Notes: a model not told the origin generated them from the sequence alone. 64,000 nucleotides of DNA from Scylla paramamosain (GCF_035594125.1 NC_087158.1:7056501-7120500); one strand, 5' to 3'; positions 36,374 to 48,470 are shown, counted from the first letter of the stretch. Numbers and translations: made by a program.

Positions 36374-39300
36374 CAAAAACACTAAAAGGCAAGTTCTTCG
36401 TAAAAGCTGGTTTTATTCCCATGTAATGTGATTGCCCTGCTTTTTAGTGCTTTATTGCCTAACACGCTCAAAAACACTCAGACACTTTTCTGTTAATATC
36501 ATTTTTTTCCCTCATAAAGCTAATTTTGCATGGAATTTGGGATTTTGGTAACTAAGAATGTAAAAAAACACTGAAAATACAAGCATTTAGTAGGGTTGCT
36601 CTGTTTCTTGATTAAGAGTGTTATTCATGAGTTTCAGCATTTTGGTATCTTAGAAACTTCTCCACACAGACGAGTTTTTGCGTTTTTTGCCTTGTGATTC
36701 TGGTGAAACTATAAAACACTCATTATACACGTTTCTCGTTATGTCCTTTTTTTTCCTAATATACAGTGCTTTGCAACCATTTTTGCGTTTTTTTTTTTTT
36801 TGTGTAACAAGCTCAAAAACACACAAAATATACTTTTCTGGTAATGTTATTTTATTTTTTCATATTGGTTGGTTTGCCTCCGTTTTAGCGTTTTTCTACG
36901 TACATCTTTTAAAAGACACGTTTTCAGTCATTTTGTTTTGGATTTCTTTACAGAGTGACTTTCATATTATCTATCGTTTTGGTGCCTAACATTCGGAAAA
37001 ACACTTAAAAGACAGGTTTCTTGTAAAATCGTTAAATTTTCCCAAATAGGTTTCTTTGCATACACTTTATGGTTTGGTACATAACTCCGAAAAAAGAGGT
37101 AAAATTAACTTTTTTGATAATGTTCTCTTTTCCACATAATTTCCCTGAATTTTGGCATCTTGGTACTTATGAACATCAATAACAAAAAAATAAAAATGCT
37201 ATTTTTTTTTCTCTATAAAGAGTGTTATTCGTAGGTTTTAACGTTTTGGTACTTAAGGAACTTAAAAATATTCATAATACACATTTCTCGTAATGTCCTT
37301 TCGTTTCCCAAATATAGGGATCTTTGCATGTATTTAAGCGTTTTTATAGGTAACATGATAAAAAAACACTCAAAAACACTTGTTTTTGGTAATGTTATTC
37401 TGCATCTACATAAAGGAGTGTTTTGCATGCGTTTTAGCGATTTGGTATGTAAGGAGCTGAAAAACACTTCAAGGCAAGTTCTTCGTAAAAGTTGGTTTCA
37501 TTCCAATGTAATATTCCAATGTAATGCCCTGGCTTTTTAGTGCTTTATTGCCTAACACGCTCAAAAATACTCAAAAGACAACTCTTGTTAAGACACTTCT
37601 GGTAATGTCATTTTTTTTCCACATAAAGCTAGTTTCGCATGCTATTTGGGGTTTTGCTAACTATGAATGTGAAAAAACACTCAAAATACACGCATTTGGT
37701 AATGTTGCTCTGTTTCTCAATTAAGATTGTTATTCATGAGTTTCAGCATTTTGGTATCGAAGAAACATCTTTATATACACGAGTTTTTGCGTTTTTTGCC
37801 TAGTGGATCTTATGAACCAAAAGTTCTTTAGCCCGAAAATAATAAGACACTCATTATACACGTTTCTCGTAATGTCCTTTTCTTTCCCAATAGTGAGTGC
37901 TTTGCATCCATTTTCGCGTTTTTTGTAGGTAACAAGCTCAAAAACACTCAAAATATACCTTTTTGGTAATGTTATTTTATTTCTTCATATTGGTTGGTTT
38001 GCATCCGTTTTAGCGTTTTTCTACGTAAAACACCGAAAAGACACGTTTTCAGTAATTTTGTTTTCGATTCCCCAAGATTATTGCCAATATTTTGGCATCT
38101 TAGTACCTATGAAGATGAATAACAAAAAAAAAAATAAATAAATAAATAAATTATTTCATTTTATTTTTTTTTTCTCTATAAAGAGTGTTATTTGTGGGTT
38201 TTAGCTTTTTTTGGTACTTAAGGAACTTGAAAACACTCATAATACACGTTTCTCGTAATGTCCTTTCGTTTCCCAAACATGAAGATCTTTGCATGTATTT
38301 AAGCGTTTTTATAAATAACATGATCAAAAATACTCAAAATACATGTTTTTTGGTAATATTACTAAGTTTCTCCATAAAGGGTGTTTTACACGCGTTTTAG
38401 CGTTTTGGTATGTAAGGAGTTAAAAAAAACACTTAAAGGCAAGTTCTTCGTAAAAGTTGGTTTTATTCCCATGTAAAGTGATTGTTCTGCTTTTTAGTGC
38501 TTTGTTGCATATCACGCTCAAAAACTCTCAAAAGACACTTTTCTGGTAATATTTTTTTTTTCCCACATAAACCTATTTTCGCATGTAATTTGGGATTTTC
38601 GTAACTAAGAATGTGAAAAACACTCAAAATACACAGATTTGGTAAGGTAGCTCTGTTTCTCAATTAAAAGTGTTATTCATGCATTTCAGCATTTTGGTAT
38701 GTAAGAAACCTCTATATACACGAGTTTTTGCGTTTTTTGCCCTGTGGTTCGTGTGAAACTATAAGACACTCTTTATACACGTTTCTCGTAATGTTCTTTT
38801 GTTTTCCAATATAGAGTGCTTTCCATCCATTTTCGCATTTTTTGTAGGTAACAAGCTGAAAAACACTCAACATATATTTTTTTGATAATGTTATTCTATT
38901 TCTTCATATTGGTTTGTTCGCATCCGTTTTAGCATTTTTCTTCGTAAATCACTGAAAAGACACGTTTTCAGTAATATTGTTGAAATTGCTGAAAAACACT
39001 CAAAGGACAGATTTCTGGTAAAGTCGTGTAACTTCCCCATGCATGCATGCTTTGCATGCACTTCTGGGTTTGGTACATAATTCCGGAAAAAAGCTAAAAA
39101 AAAATTTTATAATGTGTTTTTTTTTACATAATTTCCCTGAATTTTGCCTGAATTTTGGCATCTTCATACCTATGTAGATGAATAACAAAAAGGAAAAAAA
39201 ATATTTTTTTTTATTTATTTTTTCTCTATTTGTGGGTTTTAGTTTTTTGGTACTTAAGGAACTTAAAAACAATTATAATACATGATTTTCATAATGTCCT

Positions 39301-42300
39301 TTCGTTTCAGAGACATAAGGTTCTTTGCATGTATTTAAGCGTTTTTATAGGTAACATGATTAAAAACACTTAAAATACATGTTTTTAGTAATGTTTTTCT
39401 GTTTCTCCATAAAGGGTGTTTTCCATCCGTTTTAGCGTTTTGGTATGTAAGGAGTTAAAAACACTTAGAGGCAAATTCTTCGTTAAAGTTGGTTCTATTC
39501 CTATATAATGTGACTATTCTACTTTTTAGTGCTTTGTTACATATCACGCTCAAAAACACTCAAAAGACACTTTTCTGATAATGTCATGTTTTTTCCACAT
39601 AAAGCTAATTTCGCATGTAATTTGGGATTTTCGTAACTAAGAATGTGAAAAACACTCAAAATACACACATTGGTAAGGTAGTTCTTTTTCTCATTTAAAA
39701 ATGTTTTAGCATTTTGGTATGTAAGAAACTTCTCTATACACACGAGTTTTTGTGTTTTTTGTCTTGTGGTTCTTGTGAAACTATAAAACAATCATTATAC
39801 ACGTTTCTCTAAATGTCCTTTTGCTTCCCAATATACATTGCTTTTACATCCATTTTCTCGTTTTTTGTAGGTAAAAAGCTCAAAAACACTTTTTGGTAAT
39901 GTTATTCTATTTCTTCATATTCGTTGCTTTGCATCCGTTTTAGCGTTTTTTCTACGTAAAACACTGAGAAAACACGTTTTACAGTAATTTTGTTTTGGAT
40001 TCACATAATGACTGACTTCATATTATTGATCAGTTTGTTGCCTAACATGCTGAAAAACACTGAAAAGACAGGTTTCTGGTAAAGGTGTTTAATTTCCTAA
40101 TATAGTTGGCTTTGCTTGCACTTTAGTTTTTGGTAAATAACAATCCGAAAAAAAAACTATAATAAACTTTTTTGATAATGTTTTTTTTTTCCACATAAAT
40201 TTCCTGAATTTTGGCAGAATTTTGGCATCTCGGTACTTATACAAATCAATAGAAAAAAAATGTTATTTTTTATTTTTTTTTTTTTATTTTTTTTTTCTCT
40301 TTAAAGAGTGTTATTTGTGGGTTTTAACGTTTTGATACTTAAGGAACTTAAAAACAGTCATAATACACGTTTCTCGTAATGTCCTTTCGTTTCCCAAAGA
40401 TAGGGTTCTTTGCATGTATTTAAGTGTTTTTATAGGTAACATGATCAAAAACACTTAAAACACATATTTTTTGTAATGTTTTTCTGCTTCTCTATAAAGG
40501 AGTGTTTTGCATGCGTTTTAGCGTTTTGGTATATCTGAAAAACACATAATGGCAAGTTCTTGGTCAAAGTTGGTTTTATTCTCATGTAATGTGATTGCCC
40601 TGCTTTTTAGTGCTTTATTGCCTAACACGCTCAAAAACACGCAAAAGACACTTCTGGTAACGTCATTTTTTTTCCAACATAAAGCTAGTTTCGCATGCTA
40701 TTTGGGATTTTGCTAAGAATGTGAAAAACACTGAAAATACACGCTTTTGGTAAGGTTGTTCTGTTTCTCAATTAAGATTGTTATTCATGAGTTTCAGCAT
40801 TTTGGTATCTAAGAAACTTCTTTATATACACGAGTTTTTTGCGTTTTTTGCCTTTTAGTTCTTGTGAACAGCAAGTTCTTTTGCTCGAAAATAATAAGAC
40901 ACTCATTATACACGTTTCTCATAATGTCCTTTTTTGTTTCCGAATAGGGAGTGCTTTTCGTCCATTTTCACCTTTTTTGTAGGTAAAAAGCTCAAAAACA
41001 CTCAAAGTATACCTTTTTGGTAATGTTATTCTATTTTATTTTTTCATATTGGTTGCTTTGCATCCGTTTTAGCGTTTTTCTACGTAAAACACCGAAAAGA
41101 CACGTTTTCAGTAATTTTGTTTTGGATTCCCATATAGAGTGACTTCCATGTTATTTATCGTTTTGGTGTCTAACATGCTGAAATACACTCATAAGACAGT
41201 TTTCTGACAAAGACGTTTGATGAACAGTCGAAAAAAAAAGAAGCTAAAATTAACTTTTTTGATAATGTTCTTATTTAACAAAATTTCATTAATTTTGCCC
41301 GATTTTTTGCATCTCGGTACCTGTGAAGATAAATAAGAAAGAAAAAAAAATATCGTGTTTTTTATTTATTTTTATTTTTTTTTCTCAATAGAGTTATTTG
41401 TGGCTTTTAGGTTTTTGGTACTTAATGAATTTAAAAACACTCATAATACACGTTTCTCGTAATGTCCTTTCGTTTCCCAAATATAGGGTTCTTAGCATGC
41501 ATTTAAGCGTTTTATTGGTAACATGATTAAAAACACTCAAAATGCATGTTTTTGGTAATGTTATTCTGTTTCTTCATAAAGTGTGTTTTGCATGCGTTTT
41601 AGCGTTTTGGTATATAAGGAGCTCTAAAACACTTAAAGGCAAGTTCTTGGTAAACATTGGTTTTATTCCCATGTAATGTGATTGCCCTTCTTTTTAGTAC
41701 TTTACTGCCTATCACGCTCAAAAACACTCAATAGACACTTTTCGGGAAATGTCATTTTTTTTTTCCACATAAAACTGGTTTCGCAATCAATTTGGGTTTT
41801 GGGTAACTAAGAATGTGAAAAGCACTCAAAATACATGCATTTAGTAAGGTTGTTCTGTTTTTCAATTAAGAGTGTTATTCATGAGTTTCAGCTTTTTGGT
41901 ATCTAGAAAACTTCTCCATATACACGAGTTTTTGCGTTTTTTTGCCTTGTGGTTCTTTTGAACTATAAAACACTCATTATACACTTTTCTCGCAATGTCC
42001 CTTTCTTTCTCAATATAGAGTGCTTTGTATCAATTTTCGCGTTTTCTGTAGGTAACAAGCTCAAAAACACTCAAAATGTACCTTTTTGGTAATGTTTTTC
42101 TATTTCTTGATATTGGTTGGTTTGCATCCGTTTTAGCGTTTTTCTAAGTAAAATACTAAGAAGACATGTTTTAAGTAATTTTGTTTTGGATTCCCATACT
42201 GAGTGAGTTCATTATTATTTATCGTTTTAGTGCCTAACATGCTGAAAAACACTCAAAAGACAGATTTCTGGTAAAGTCATTTAATTTCCTCATATAGGAG

Positions 42301-45300
42301 GCTTTGCATGTTCTTTAGGGTTTGGTACATAACAGTCCGAAAAAAAAAGCTAAAATCAACTTTTTTTATAATATTCTTTTATCATATAATTGCCCTGAAT
42401 TTTCTCACAATTTTGTCATGTCGGTACCTATGAAGATGAATGACAAAAAAAAAAAAATTCGATTTTTTTATTTATTTATCTATTTTTTCTAAATAAAAAG
42501 TGTTATTTGTGGGCTTTAGCTTTTTGCTACTTAAGGAACTTAAAAAAAACACTCATAATACACATTTCTCGTAATGTCCTTTCGTTTCGCAAACATAAGG
42601 TTCTTTTTATGTATTCAAGCGTTTTTATAGTTAACATGATCAAAAACAATCAAAATACATGTTTTTGGTAATGTTATTCTGTTTCTCCATAAAGTGTGTT
42701 TTGCAGGCGTTTTAGTGTTTTGGTATATAAGGAGCTCAAAAACACTTATGGCAAGTTCTTGATAAAAAGTGGTTTTATTCGATTTTAATGTGATTCCCCT
42801 GCTTTTTAGTGCTTTATATCCTATTACGCTCAAAAACACTCAAAAGACACCTTTCTGGGAATGTCATTTTTTCCCACATAAATCTGGTTTTGCATGTAAT
42901 TTGGGGTTTTGGTAACTAAGAATGTGAAAAGCTCTCTAAATACACGCATTTAGTAAGGTTGTTATGTTTCTCAATTAAGAGTGTTATTCATGAGTTTCAG
43001 CATTTTGGTATCTAAGATACTTATCCATATATACGAGTTTTTGCGTTTTTTGCCCTGTGATTCTTGTGAAACCATAAAACACTCATTATACACGTTTCTC
43101 GTAATGTCCTTTTGTTTTCGAATATAGAGTGCTTTGCATCCATTTTCGCGTTTTTTGTGGTTAACAGGCTCAAAAACACTCAAAATATACCTTTTTGGTA
43201 ACGTTATTCTATTTTTTCATATTGGTTGGTTTGCATCCGTTTTAGCGTTTTTCTACGTAAAACACGGAAAAGACACGTTTTCGGTAATTTTGTTTTGCAT
43301 TCCCATATTGAGTGACTTCCATATTATTTATCCTTTTGATGCCTAACATGCTAAAAAAGAAAACACTCAAAAGAGAGTTTTCTGGTAAAGTCGTGTAATT
43401 TCCCCATATAGGTGGCTTTGGATGCACTTTAGGGTTTGGTACATAACAGTCCGAAAAAAAACTTAAATTTAACTTTTTTTATAATATCCTTGTATCACAT
43501 AATTGCCCAAAATTTTCCCAGAATATTGGCATCTCGGTACCTATGAAAATGAATAAAAAAAAAAATGCTGTTTTTTTTTTTATATTTATTTATTTTTTTC
43601 TTTATAAAGAGTGCTATTTGTTGGTTTTAGTTTTTTGGTTCTTGAGGAACTTAAAAACACTCATAATACACAATTCTCGTAATGTCCTTTCGTTTCCCAA
43701 ACATAGGGTTCTTTGCATGTATTTTCGCGTTTTTATTGGTATCATGATCAAAACACTCAAAATTCATGTTTTTGGTAATGTTATTCTAATTCTCCATAAA
43801 GGGTGTTTTGCATTCATTTTAGCGTTTTGGTAGGTAAGGAGCTCAAAAAAACTTGGTTCTTGGTAAAAGTTGGTTTCATTCCCATATAATGTTATTGCTC
43901 TGCTTTTTAGTGTATATTATTCCTAACACGCTCAAAAACACCCAAAGTCACTTTTCTGGTAATGTCATTTTTTACCAACATAAAGCTAGTTTTGCATGCA
44001 ATTTGGGGTTTTGGTAAATAAGAATGTGAAAAACACTCAATTACACGCATTTCGTAAGGTTGTTATGTTTCTCATTTAAGAGTGTTATTCATGAGTACCA
44101 GCATTTTGGTAACTAAGAAACCTCCATATACACGAGTTTTTGCGTTTTTTGCCTTGTGGTTCTTTTGAAACTATAAAACACTCATTATTCACGTTTCTCG
44201 TAATGTCCTTTTGTTTCCCAATATAGAGTGCTTTGCATCCTTTTTCGCCTTTTTTAAGGTAACAAGATTAAAAACACTCTAAATATACCTTTTTGGTAAT
44301 ATTCTTTTTCTTCATATTGGTTGGTTTGCATCCGTTTTAGCGTTTTTCTACCTAAAACACAGAAAAGACACGTTTTCAGTATTTTGTTTTGGATTCTCAT
44401 ATAGAGTGACTTCCATATTATTTATCGTTTTGATGCCTAACAAGCTGAAAATCACTCAAAAGGTTTCTGGTAAAGTCGTTTAATTTCCTCATACAGGTGG
44501 CTTTGCATGCACTTTAGGGTTTGGTAAATAAGAGTCCGAAAAAAAGCTAAAATTAACTTTTTTTAATAATGATCTTTTATCACATAATTGCCCTGAATTT
44601 TGCCAGAATTTTGGCATCTCGGTACCTATGAAGATGAATAAAAAAAAAAAAATCCTATTTTTCTATTTATTTATTTATTTTATTTTATTTCTAAATAAAG
44701 TGTTACTTGTGGGTTTTAGCTTTTTGGTTCTTAAGGAACTTAAAAACATTCATAATACACGTTTGTCGTAATATCCTTTTCTATTCTAAACATAAGGTTC
44801 TTTGCATGTATTTAAGCGTTTTTATAGATAACATGATTAAAAAACACTCAAAATACCTGTTGTTGGTAATGTTATTTTGTTTCTATATAAAGTGTGTTTT
44901 GCATGCGTTTTAGCGCATATAAGGAGCTGATAAAACACTTAAAGGCAAGTTCTTGGTAAACTGTTTTTTTTCCATGTAATGTGATTGCCCTGCTTTTTAG
45001 TGCTTTATTGCCTAACACTCTCAAAAACTCTCAAGAGACACTTTTCTGGTAATGTCATTTTTTTCCCCACATAAAGCTATATTCGCATGGAATTTCGTTT
45101 TTTTTTTTAACTAAGAATCTGAAAAAAAAACACTCAAAATACACGCATTTACTAAGGTTGTTCTGTTTTTCAATTTTGAGTGTTATGAGTTTCAGCATTT
45201 TGGTTTCTAAGAAACTTCTTCATATATACGAGTTTTTGTGTTTTTTGCCTTGTGGATCTTGTGAAACTATAAAACACTCATTATACACGTTTCTCATAAT

Positions 45301-46285
45301 GTCCTTTTGTTTCCCAATATAGAGTGCTTTGCATGCATTTTCGCGTTTTTTGTAGGTAACAAGTTCAAAAACACCCAAATATACCTTTTTGGTGATGTTT
45401 TTCTATTTCTTCTTATTGGTTGGTTTCCATCCGTTTTAGCGTTTTTCTACGTAAAACACTGAGAAGACATGTTTTCAGTAATTTTGTTTTGGATTCCCAT
45501 ATTGAGTGACTTCAATGGTATTTATCGTTTTGGTGCCTAACATGCTTAAAAACACTCAAAAGACAGGTTTCTTGTAAAGTCGTTTAATTTCCATATATAG
45601 GTGGCTTTGCCTGCACTTTCGGGTTTGGTACATAACAGTCCGAAAAAAATCTATAAATTTTTTGATAATGTTCTTTTTTTCACATAATTTCCCTAAATTT
45701 TGACAGAATTTTGGCATCTTGGTACCTATGAAGATGAATAATAAAAAAACAAAAAAAAAAAATTGCTATTTTTTTTTCTCTATAGTGTTATTTGTGGATT
45801 TTAGCTTTTTGGTACTTAAGGAACTTAAAAACACTCATAATACACATTTCTCATAATGTCCTTTCGTTTCCCAAATATAGGGTTGTTTGCATATATTTAA
45901 GCGTTTTTATAAGTAACATGATCAAAAACACTCAAAATATATGTTTTTGGTAATGTTTTTCTGTTTCTCCATAAAGGGTGTTTTGCATGCGTTTTAGCGT
46001 TTCAGTATGTAAGGAGCTCAAAAACACTTAAAGGCAAGTTCTTGGTAAAATTTGGTTTTATTTCCATGTAATGTGATTGCCCTGCTTTTTAGTGCTTTAT
46101 TGCCTAACACGCTGAAAAACACTCAAAAGACACTCTTCTGGTAATGTCATTTTTTTTTCCACATAAAGCTAGTTTCGCATGCAATTTGGGGTTATGGTAA
46201 CTAAGAATGTGAAAAACACTCAAAATACATACATTTGGTAAGGTTGTTCTGTATCTCAATTAAGAGTGTTATTCATGAGTTTTAG
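36374..46285 (+). repeat. HOR stretch without inverted blocks
   Basis: Nine units have markers 37156, 38094, 39159, 40228, 41309, 42415, 43530, 44619 and 45715, with mostly regular spacing of 1.07-1.12 kb. The first three repeat the order at 29,131-31,092. The 38094 unit has the H-to-J fusion near 38,068, and the 39159 unit is preceded by an H-I fusion near 38,970. The units from 42,415 on are the most regular of the window and contain no cassette-type rearrangements. The order breaks inside an F monomer near 46,285. Confidence 0.82.
41391..42498 (+). repeat. Reference HOR unit (decamer A-J)
   Basis: I use this complete unit to define the monomers: A 41391-41486, B 41487-41580, C 41581-41690, D 41691-41774, E 41775-41870, F 41871-42018, G 42019-42114, H 42115-42200, I 42201-42295 and J 42296-42498. 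A and F both start GTGTTATT-like and carry ACACGTTTCTCGTAATGTCC (AACACTTTTCTCGCAATGTCC-like in this F). B and G start with a CTTTGCATG/CTTTGCATC form. C and H carry GCGTTTTAGCG or CCGTTTTAGCG. D and I carry GTGCCTAACA or TTGCCTAACA-like boxes and AAAAGACA. E and J carry the AATTTGGGGTTTTGGTAACT or CTTTAGGGTTTGGTACAT form. A-E and F-J are therefore two rounds of one five-monomer order. F is long (about 1.5 monomers). J is long because a second half-monomer ends in an A-run and a T-rich tract. Confidence 0.88.
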
Positions 46286-46435
46286 CGTTTTGGTACCTAA
46301 GAATCTGAAAAATACTCATAATGCACGTTTCTAGTAATGTCGCTCTTTTTCTTCATATAGGATGCTTTGCATGCATTTTGGCATTTTTTTTTCACGTAAT
46401 AGCTGAAAAAACACTGAAAATACACGCTTTTGGTA
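46286..46435 (+). repeat. Divergent satellite between HOR edge and retroelement
   Basis: These one and a half monomers do not fit HOR position G or H. They carry GGATGCTTTGCATGCATTTT and a GCATTTTTTTTTCACGTAAT box, which are forms typical of the divergent zone beyond 48,489. The HOR therefore ends just before the retroelement rather than at it. The stretch stops at CACGCTTTTGGTA, in mid monomer. Confidence 0.75.
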
Positions 46436-46470
46436 GTAAGAACATAAGAACATAAGAAATAAGTAAATCT
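46436..46470 (-). repeat. LINE 3' tail octamer repeat
   Basis: On the plus strand, TAAGAACATAAGAACATAAG shows two direct copies of an 8-bp unit at the 3' terminus of the element, followed inward by the conserved TCTGCAAGAAGGCATCAGG. Such terminal octamers are thought to guide RT initiation in CR1-like elements. Here they mark the left boundary of the insertion. Confidence 0.75.
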
Positions 46471-46514
46471 GCAAGAAGGCATCAGGCCTACAAGTGGCAG
46501 TACTTGTATGAAAT

Positions 46515-47045
46515 ATGCCTATTTCCACCTATCATCCCCATTCATAAATGTGTAATTTTCTCTTACTGTTCCCAAATGCCTCAGCACTAACAGCTTGATT
46601 ACTACGTCCGTTCCAATTATCTACTACTCTATTTGAGAATCAATTCCATCCTGTCTCCTTTTTGAACATCAAGTTTTCAGGCTTGAACCCGTCTTTCTTG
46701 TTCTATCATATTTACATATTCTAAGAATTTTCCTTATGTTCCCTTTATTATAACCCATATACCACTAAAAGACTTCTATTAGGTCCACTCTTAACCTGCG
46801 TCTCTTTAAAGAATGTAAATTTAACAGCTTGAATATCGCTTCGTAAGGAATACTCCTTATCCCCTGTATCCTTCTAGTCATTTTCCTTTGTACTGATTCT
46901 AATAGACCTTTATCCTTCCTGTGATGCGGTGACCAGAATTGGACAGCGTAGTCTAGATGAAGTCTGACCAGCTCCAAATGTAAATTTAATATTACTTCAG
47001 GAGTTCTACTTTTAGCACTCCTGAAAATGAATCATAATACACTAT
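46515..47045 (-). pseudogene. RT thumb and C-terminal region, LINE remnant
   Basis: The frame begins upstream of the first methionine with RSAKSRTPEVILNLHLE and runs through LVRLHLDYAVQFWSPHHRKD, LESVQRKMTRRI and LNLHSLKRRRLRVDLIEVF. This is the thumb segment typical of CR1/L2-like elements (LVRPHLEYAVQFWSP is the usual form). A stop and frameshift follow near 46,765. In another frame WYMGYNKGNIRKILRI and, after more breaks, MNGDDRW near 46,525 continue the usual C-terminus. The 3' untranslated tail is about 80 bp. Confidence 0.82.
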
Positions 47046-47119
47046 TTGCTTTGTTTCTGGCCTCTTTCCATTGTTTTCTTATACGGAGTTCAGATATAAC
47101 CTTAAATCTCAAATCTTTT

Positions 47120-47458
47120 ACTTACCCTGAACCTACCAGAACTTGGTTGTTCATTGTGTAACTACTGTGTGGGTTTCTTCTACTTACGCTAAGTGCTTTG
47201 CATTTGTTGACATTAAACTGCATTTGCCATCTGTCCGTCCATTCGTTCAACCTATTGAAATCTGCCTGCAAGGCGATGGTATGCGATTCTGACCTAATTA
47301 ATCTACATATTCTCGTGTCATCCGCAAATTTACTAACAACACTACTAATTCCACTATCCAAGCCATTGACATATATTACAAACAACATCGGCCCTAATAC
47401 TAATAATCCCTTTGTCACCCCAATAATTACTTGACCCCACTCCGATTTAGAGCCGATT
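47120..47458 (-). pseudogene. RT palm with FADD catalytic motif, LINE remnant
   Basis: One open minus-strand frame carries SKSEWGQVIIGVTKG, then LGPMLFVIYVNGLDSG and FADDTRI, then LNEWTDRWQMQFNVNKCKAL. FADD is the catalytic motif C of non-LTR reverse transcriptases. LNEW...WQMQFN..KCK is the conserved segment after it. The usual GVPQGSVLGP is changed here to GVTKGLLVLGP, including loss of the PQG triad. This would be expected to impair activity even without the frameshifts. The frame is lost just after KCKALSVSRRN. Confidence 0.86.
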
Positions 47459-47459
47459 A

Positions 47460-47860
47460 TTACAACACTGTCGCCTGACGCTTAGCCATGATCTTATCCA
47501 ATCTAAACACCTCATCTCTCTCGTGCGCCTTAACATTTCTCAGTAGCCTCTGATGGGGTACCTTGTCAAACGCTTTGCTAAAGTCCTGATATAGGATGCC
47601 ATAACTATCACCATTATCTGCCGCCTTGTAAACCTTACTGTATAAACTTAACATGTTTCTCAGGTAAGACTCCCCATTCCAGAAGCCGTGCTGTAACTGA
47701 GTTATCAAGTTATGTTTGTCTAAATGCTCTTAAATGTTCTTCGCTATTATTGACTCCATTATTTTACATTCAACAGAAGTTAAGCTGACAGGTTAGACGT
47801 TAAAGTTTTATCTCCTTCCTTAAAGGTAGGTACTATATTCGCCTGCCTCCAAATTACCGA
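47460..47860 (-). pseudogene. RT fingers and palm, catalytic motif A, LINE remnant
   Basis: The frames contain ANIVPTFKEGDK near 47,830, then a frameshift, then VSLTSVECKIMESII near 47,770, QHGFWNGESYLRN near 47,690 and YQDFSKAFDKVPH near 47,580. FSKAFDKVPH is RT motif A, with the first catalytic aspartate, preceded by the aromatic-aspartate pair usual for this clade. In the GFWNGES block the family usually has GFRKGRS or similar, so residues have drifted. The frame ends at a stop after RQATVL near 47,460. The matching downstream frame resumes in another phase, so there is a further frameshift. Confidence 0.82.
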
Positions 47861-47869
47861 TACTTCACA

Positions 47870-48470
47870 TGACTAAAGTGATTTCCTAAGGACAGAAACT
47901 GACAGATTACTTATAACCTTTTTCCTTTCCTTTAATACTGTGGAATATATTTCATCTGGTCCTGGTGACTTGAACTTTTCAACTTATCTATCTCCTGTTC
48001 CACTATCTCTTTTAGTTATGGTAATATCTGTCAGCTTCTCATCCTCTTCTACTCTAAATATCTTCTCACTATTCGGCAAATCCTGCATGTTTTCCTGGGC
48101 AAAGACAATTAAAAAATACTCGCTCAAAATTTTACTAATCTCCTCTCAACAACTAATCAGGTCCCATTCTGCTGTCTTTAAGGAACTATTGTTTCTCTAT
48201 TCTTCGTCTTATATGCCTGATAAAATCTCTTGAGGTCCATCTTCGCTTGGCTGGCTACCTTTAATTCATAACTATTTTTAGCTTTCCTTGTTAAACTCCT
48301 GACTTTTCTAATTCATTATATTATGGCCTTAAAACCACTTCCCCTGTCTTTAATCTCATATATACTTCTTTTTCGCCCTCTGTAGTGTTTTAACCTCAGT
48401 CATCCATTTAGGATCATTCTTCTGCAATCTTTTTCTTCTGTAAGGGATGTTTCCTAACTGTCCTGAATGT
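47870..48470 (-). pseudogene. RT N-terminal linker remnant of the LINE
   Basis: The reverse complement encodes, in broken frames, the basic linker and start of RT: NPKWMT near 48,400, FYQAYKTKN near 48,210, ENMQDLPNSEKIFRVEE near 48,070, and KSPGPDEI near 47,960. KSPGPD is the conserved block just before the RT fingers in CR1, L2 and Jockey-type elements, usually KSPGPDGI or a close form. Frame changes occur between these blocks. No start codon or upstream endonuclease motif is present. It would have acted with the rest of RT in target-primed reverse transcription. Confidence 0.72.

Larger units (their letters stand above)
1..46285. repeat. Left higher-order satellite array, unit about 1.1 kb
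   Basis: This is tandem satellite DNA in which ten distinguishable monomers (A to J, mostly 84-110 bp) recur in fixed order. The J monomer ends in a marker, an AATTTTGGCATCTCGGTACC-like string followed by GATGAATAA and an A-run. I find this marker about 40 times, near 61, 1122, 2902, 4002, 4921, 6025, 7132, 8251, 9328, 11032, 11957, 13034, 14168, 15247, 18061, 19170, 20221, 21157, 22219, 24150, 25279, 26413, 27473, 29131, 30036, 31092, 32171, 33235, 34380, 35452, 37156, 38094, 39159, 40228, 41309, 42415, 43530, 44619 and 45715. Typical spacing is 1.05-1.12 kb. Spacings near 0.92 kb reflect deletions, and spacings of 1.7 kb or more contain an inverted block. No gene is visible. The array is open at the left edge of the window. 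Confidence 0.95.

Noticed and set aside
37495..37530. TTCCAATGTAAT repeated twice, as a possible functional site
   Set aside because: This is a simple local tandem duplication in a C monomer. Similar small ones occur at 54,961-54,998 and 61,739-61,770.
1..46285. Dozens of open frames of 60-120 codons on both strands of the satellite, some similar to one another
   Set aside because: They follow the repeat, occur in several frames and on both strands, have repeat-phased stops and low-complexity F/K/N-rich products, and show no domain. Their similarity is that of the DNA repeat.
47198..47434. Plus-strand open frames over the LINE (47,198-47,434 and 47,940-48,233)
   Set aside because: They are antisense to clear minus-strand reverse transcriptase motifs (FADD, KSPGPD).
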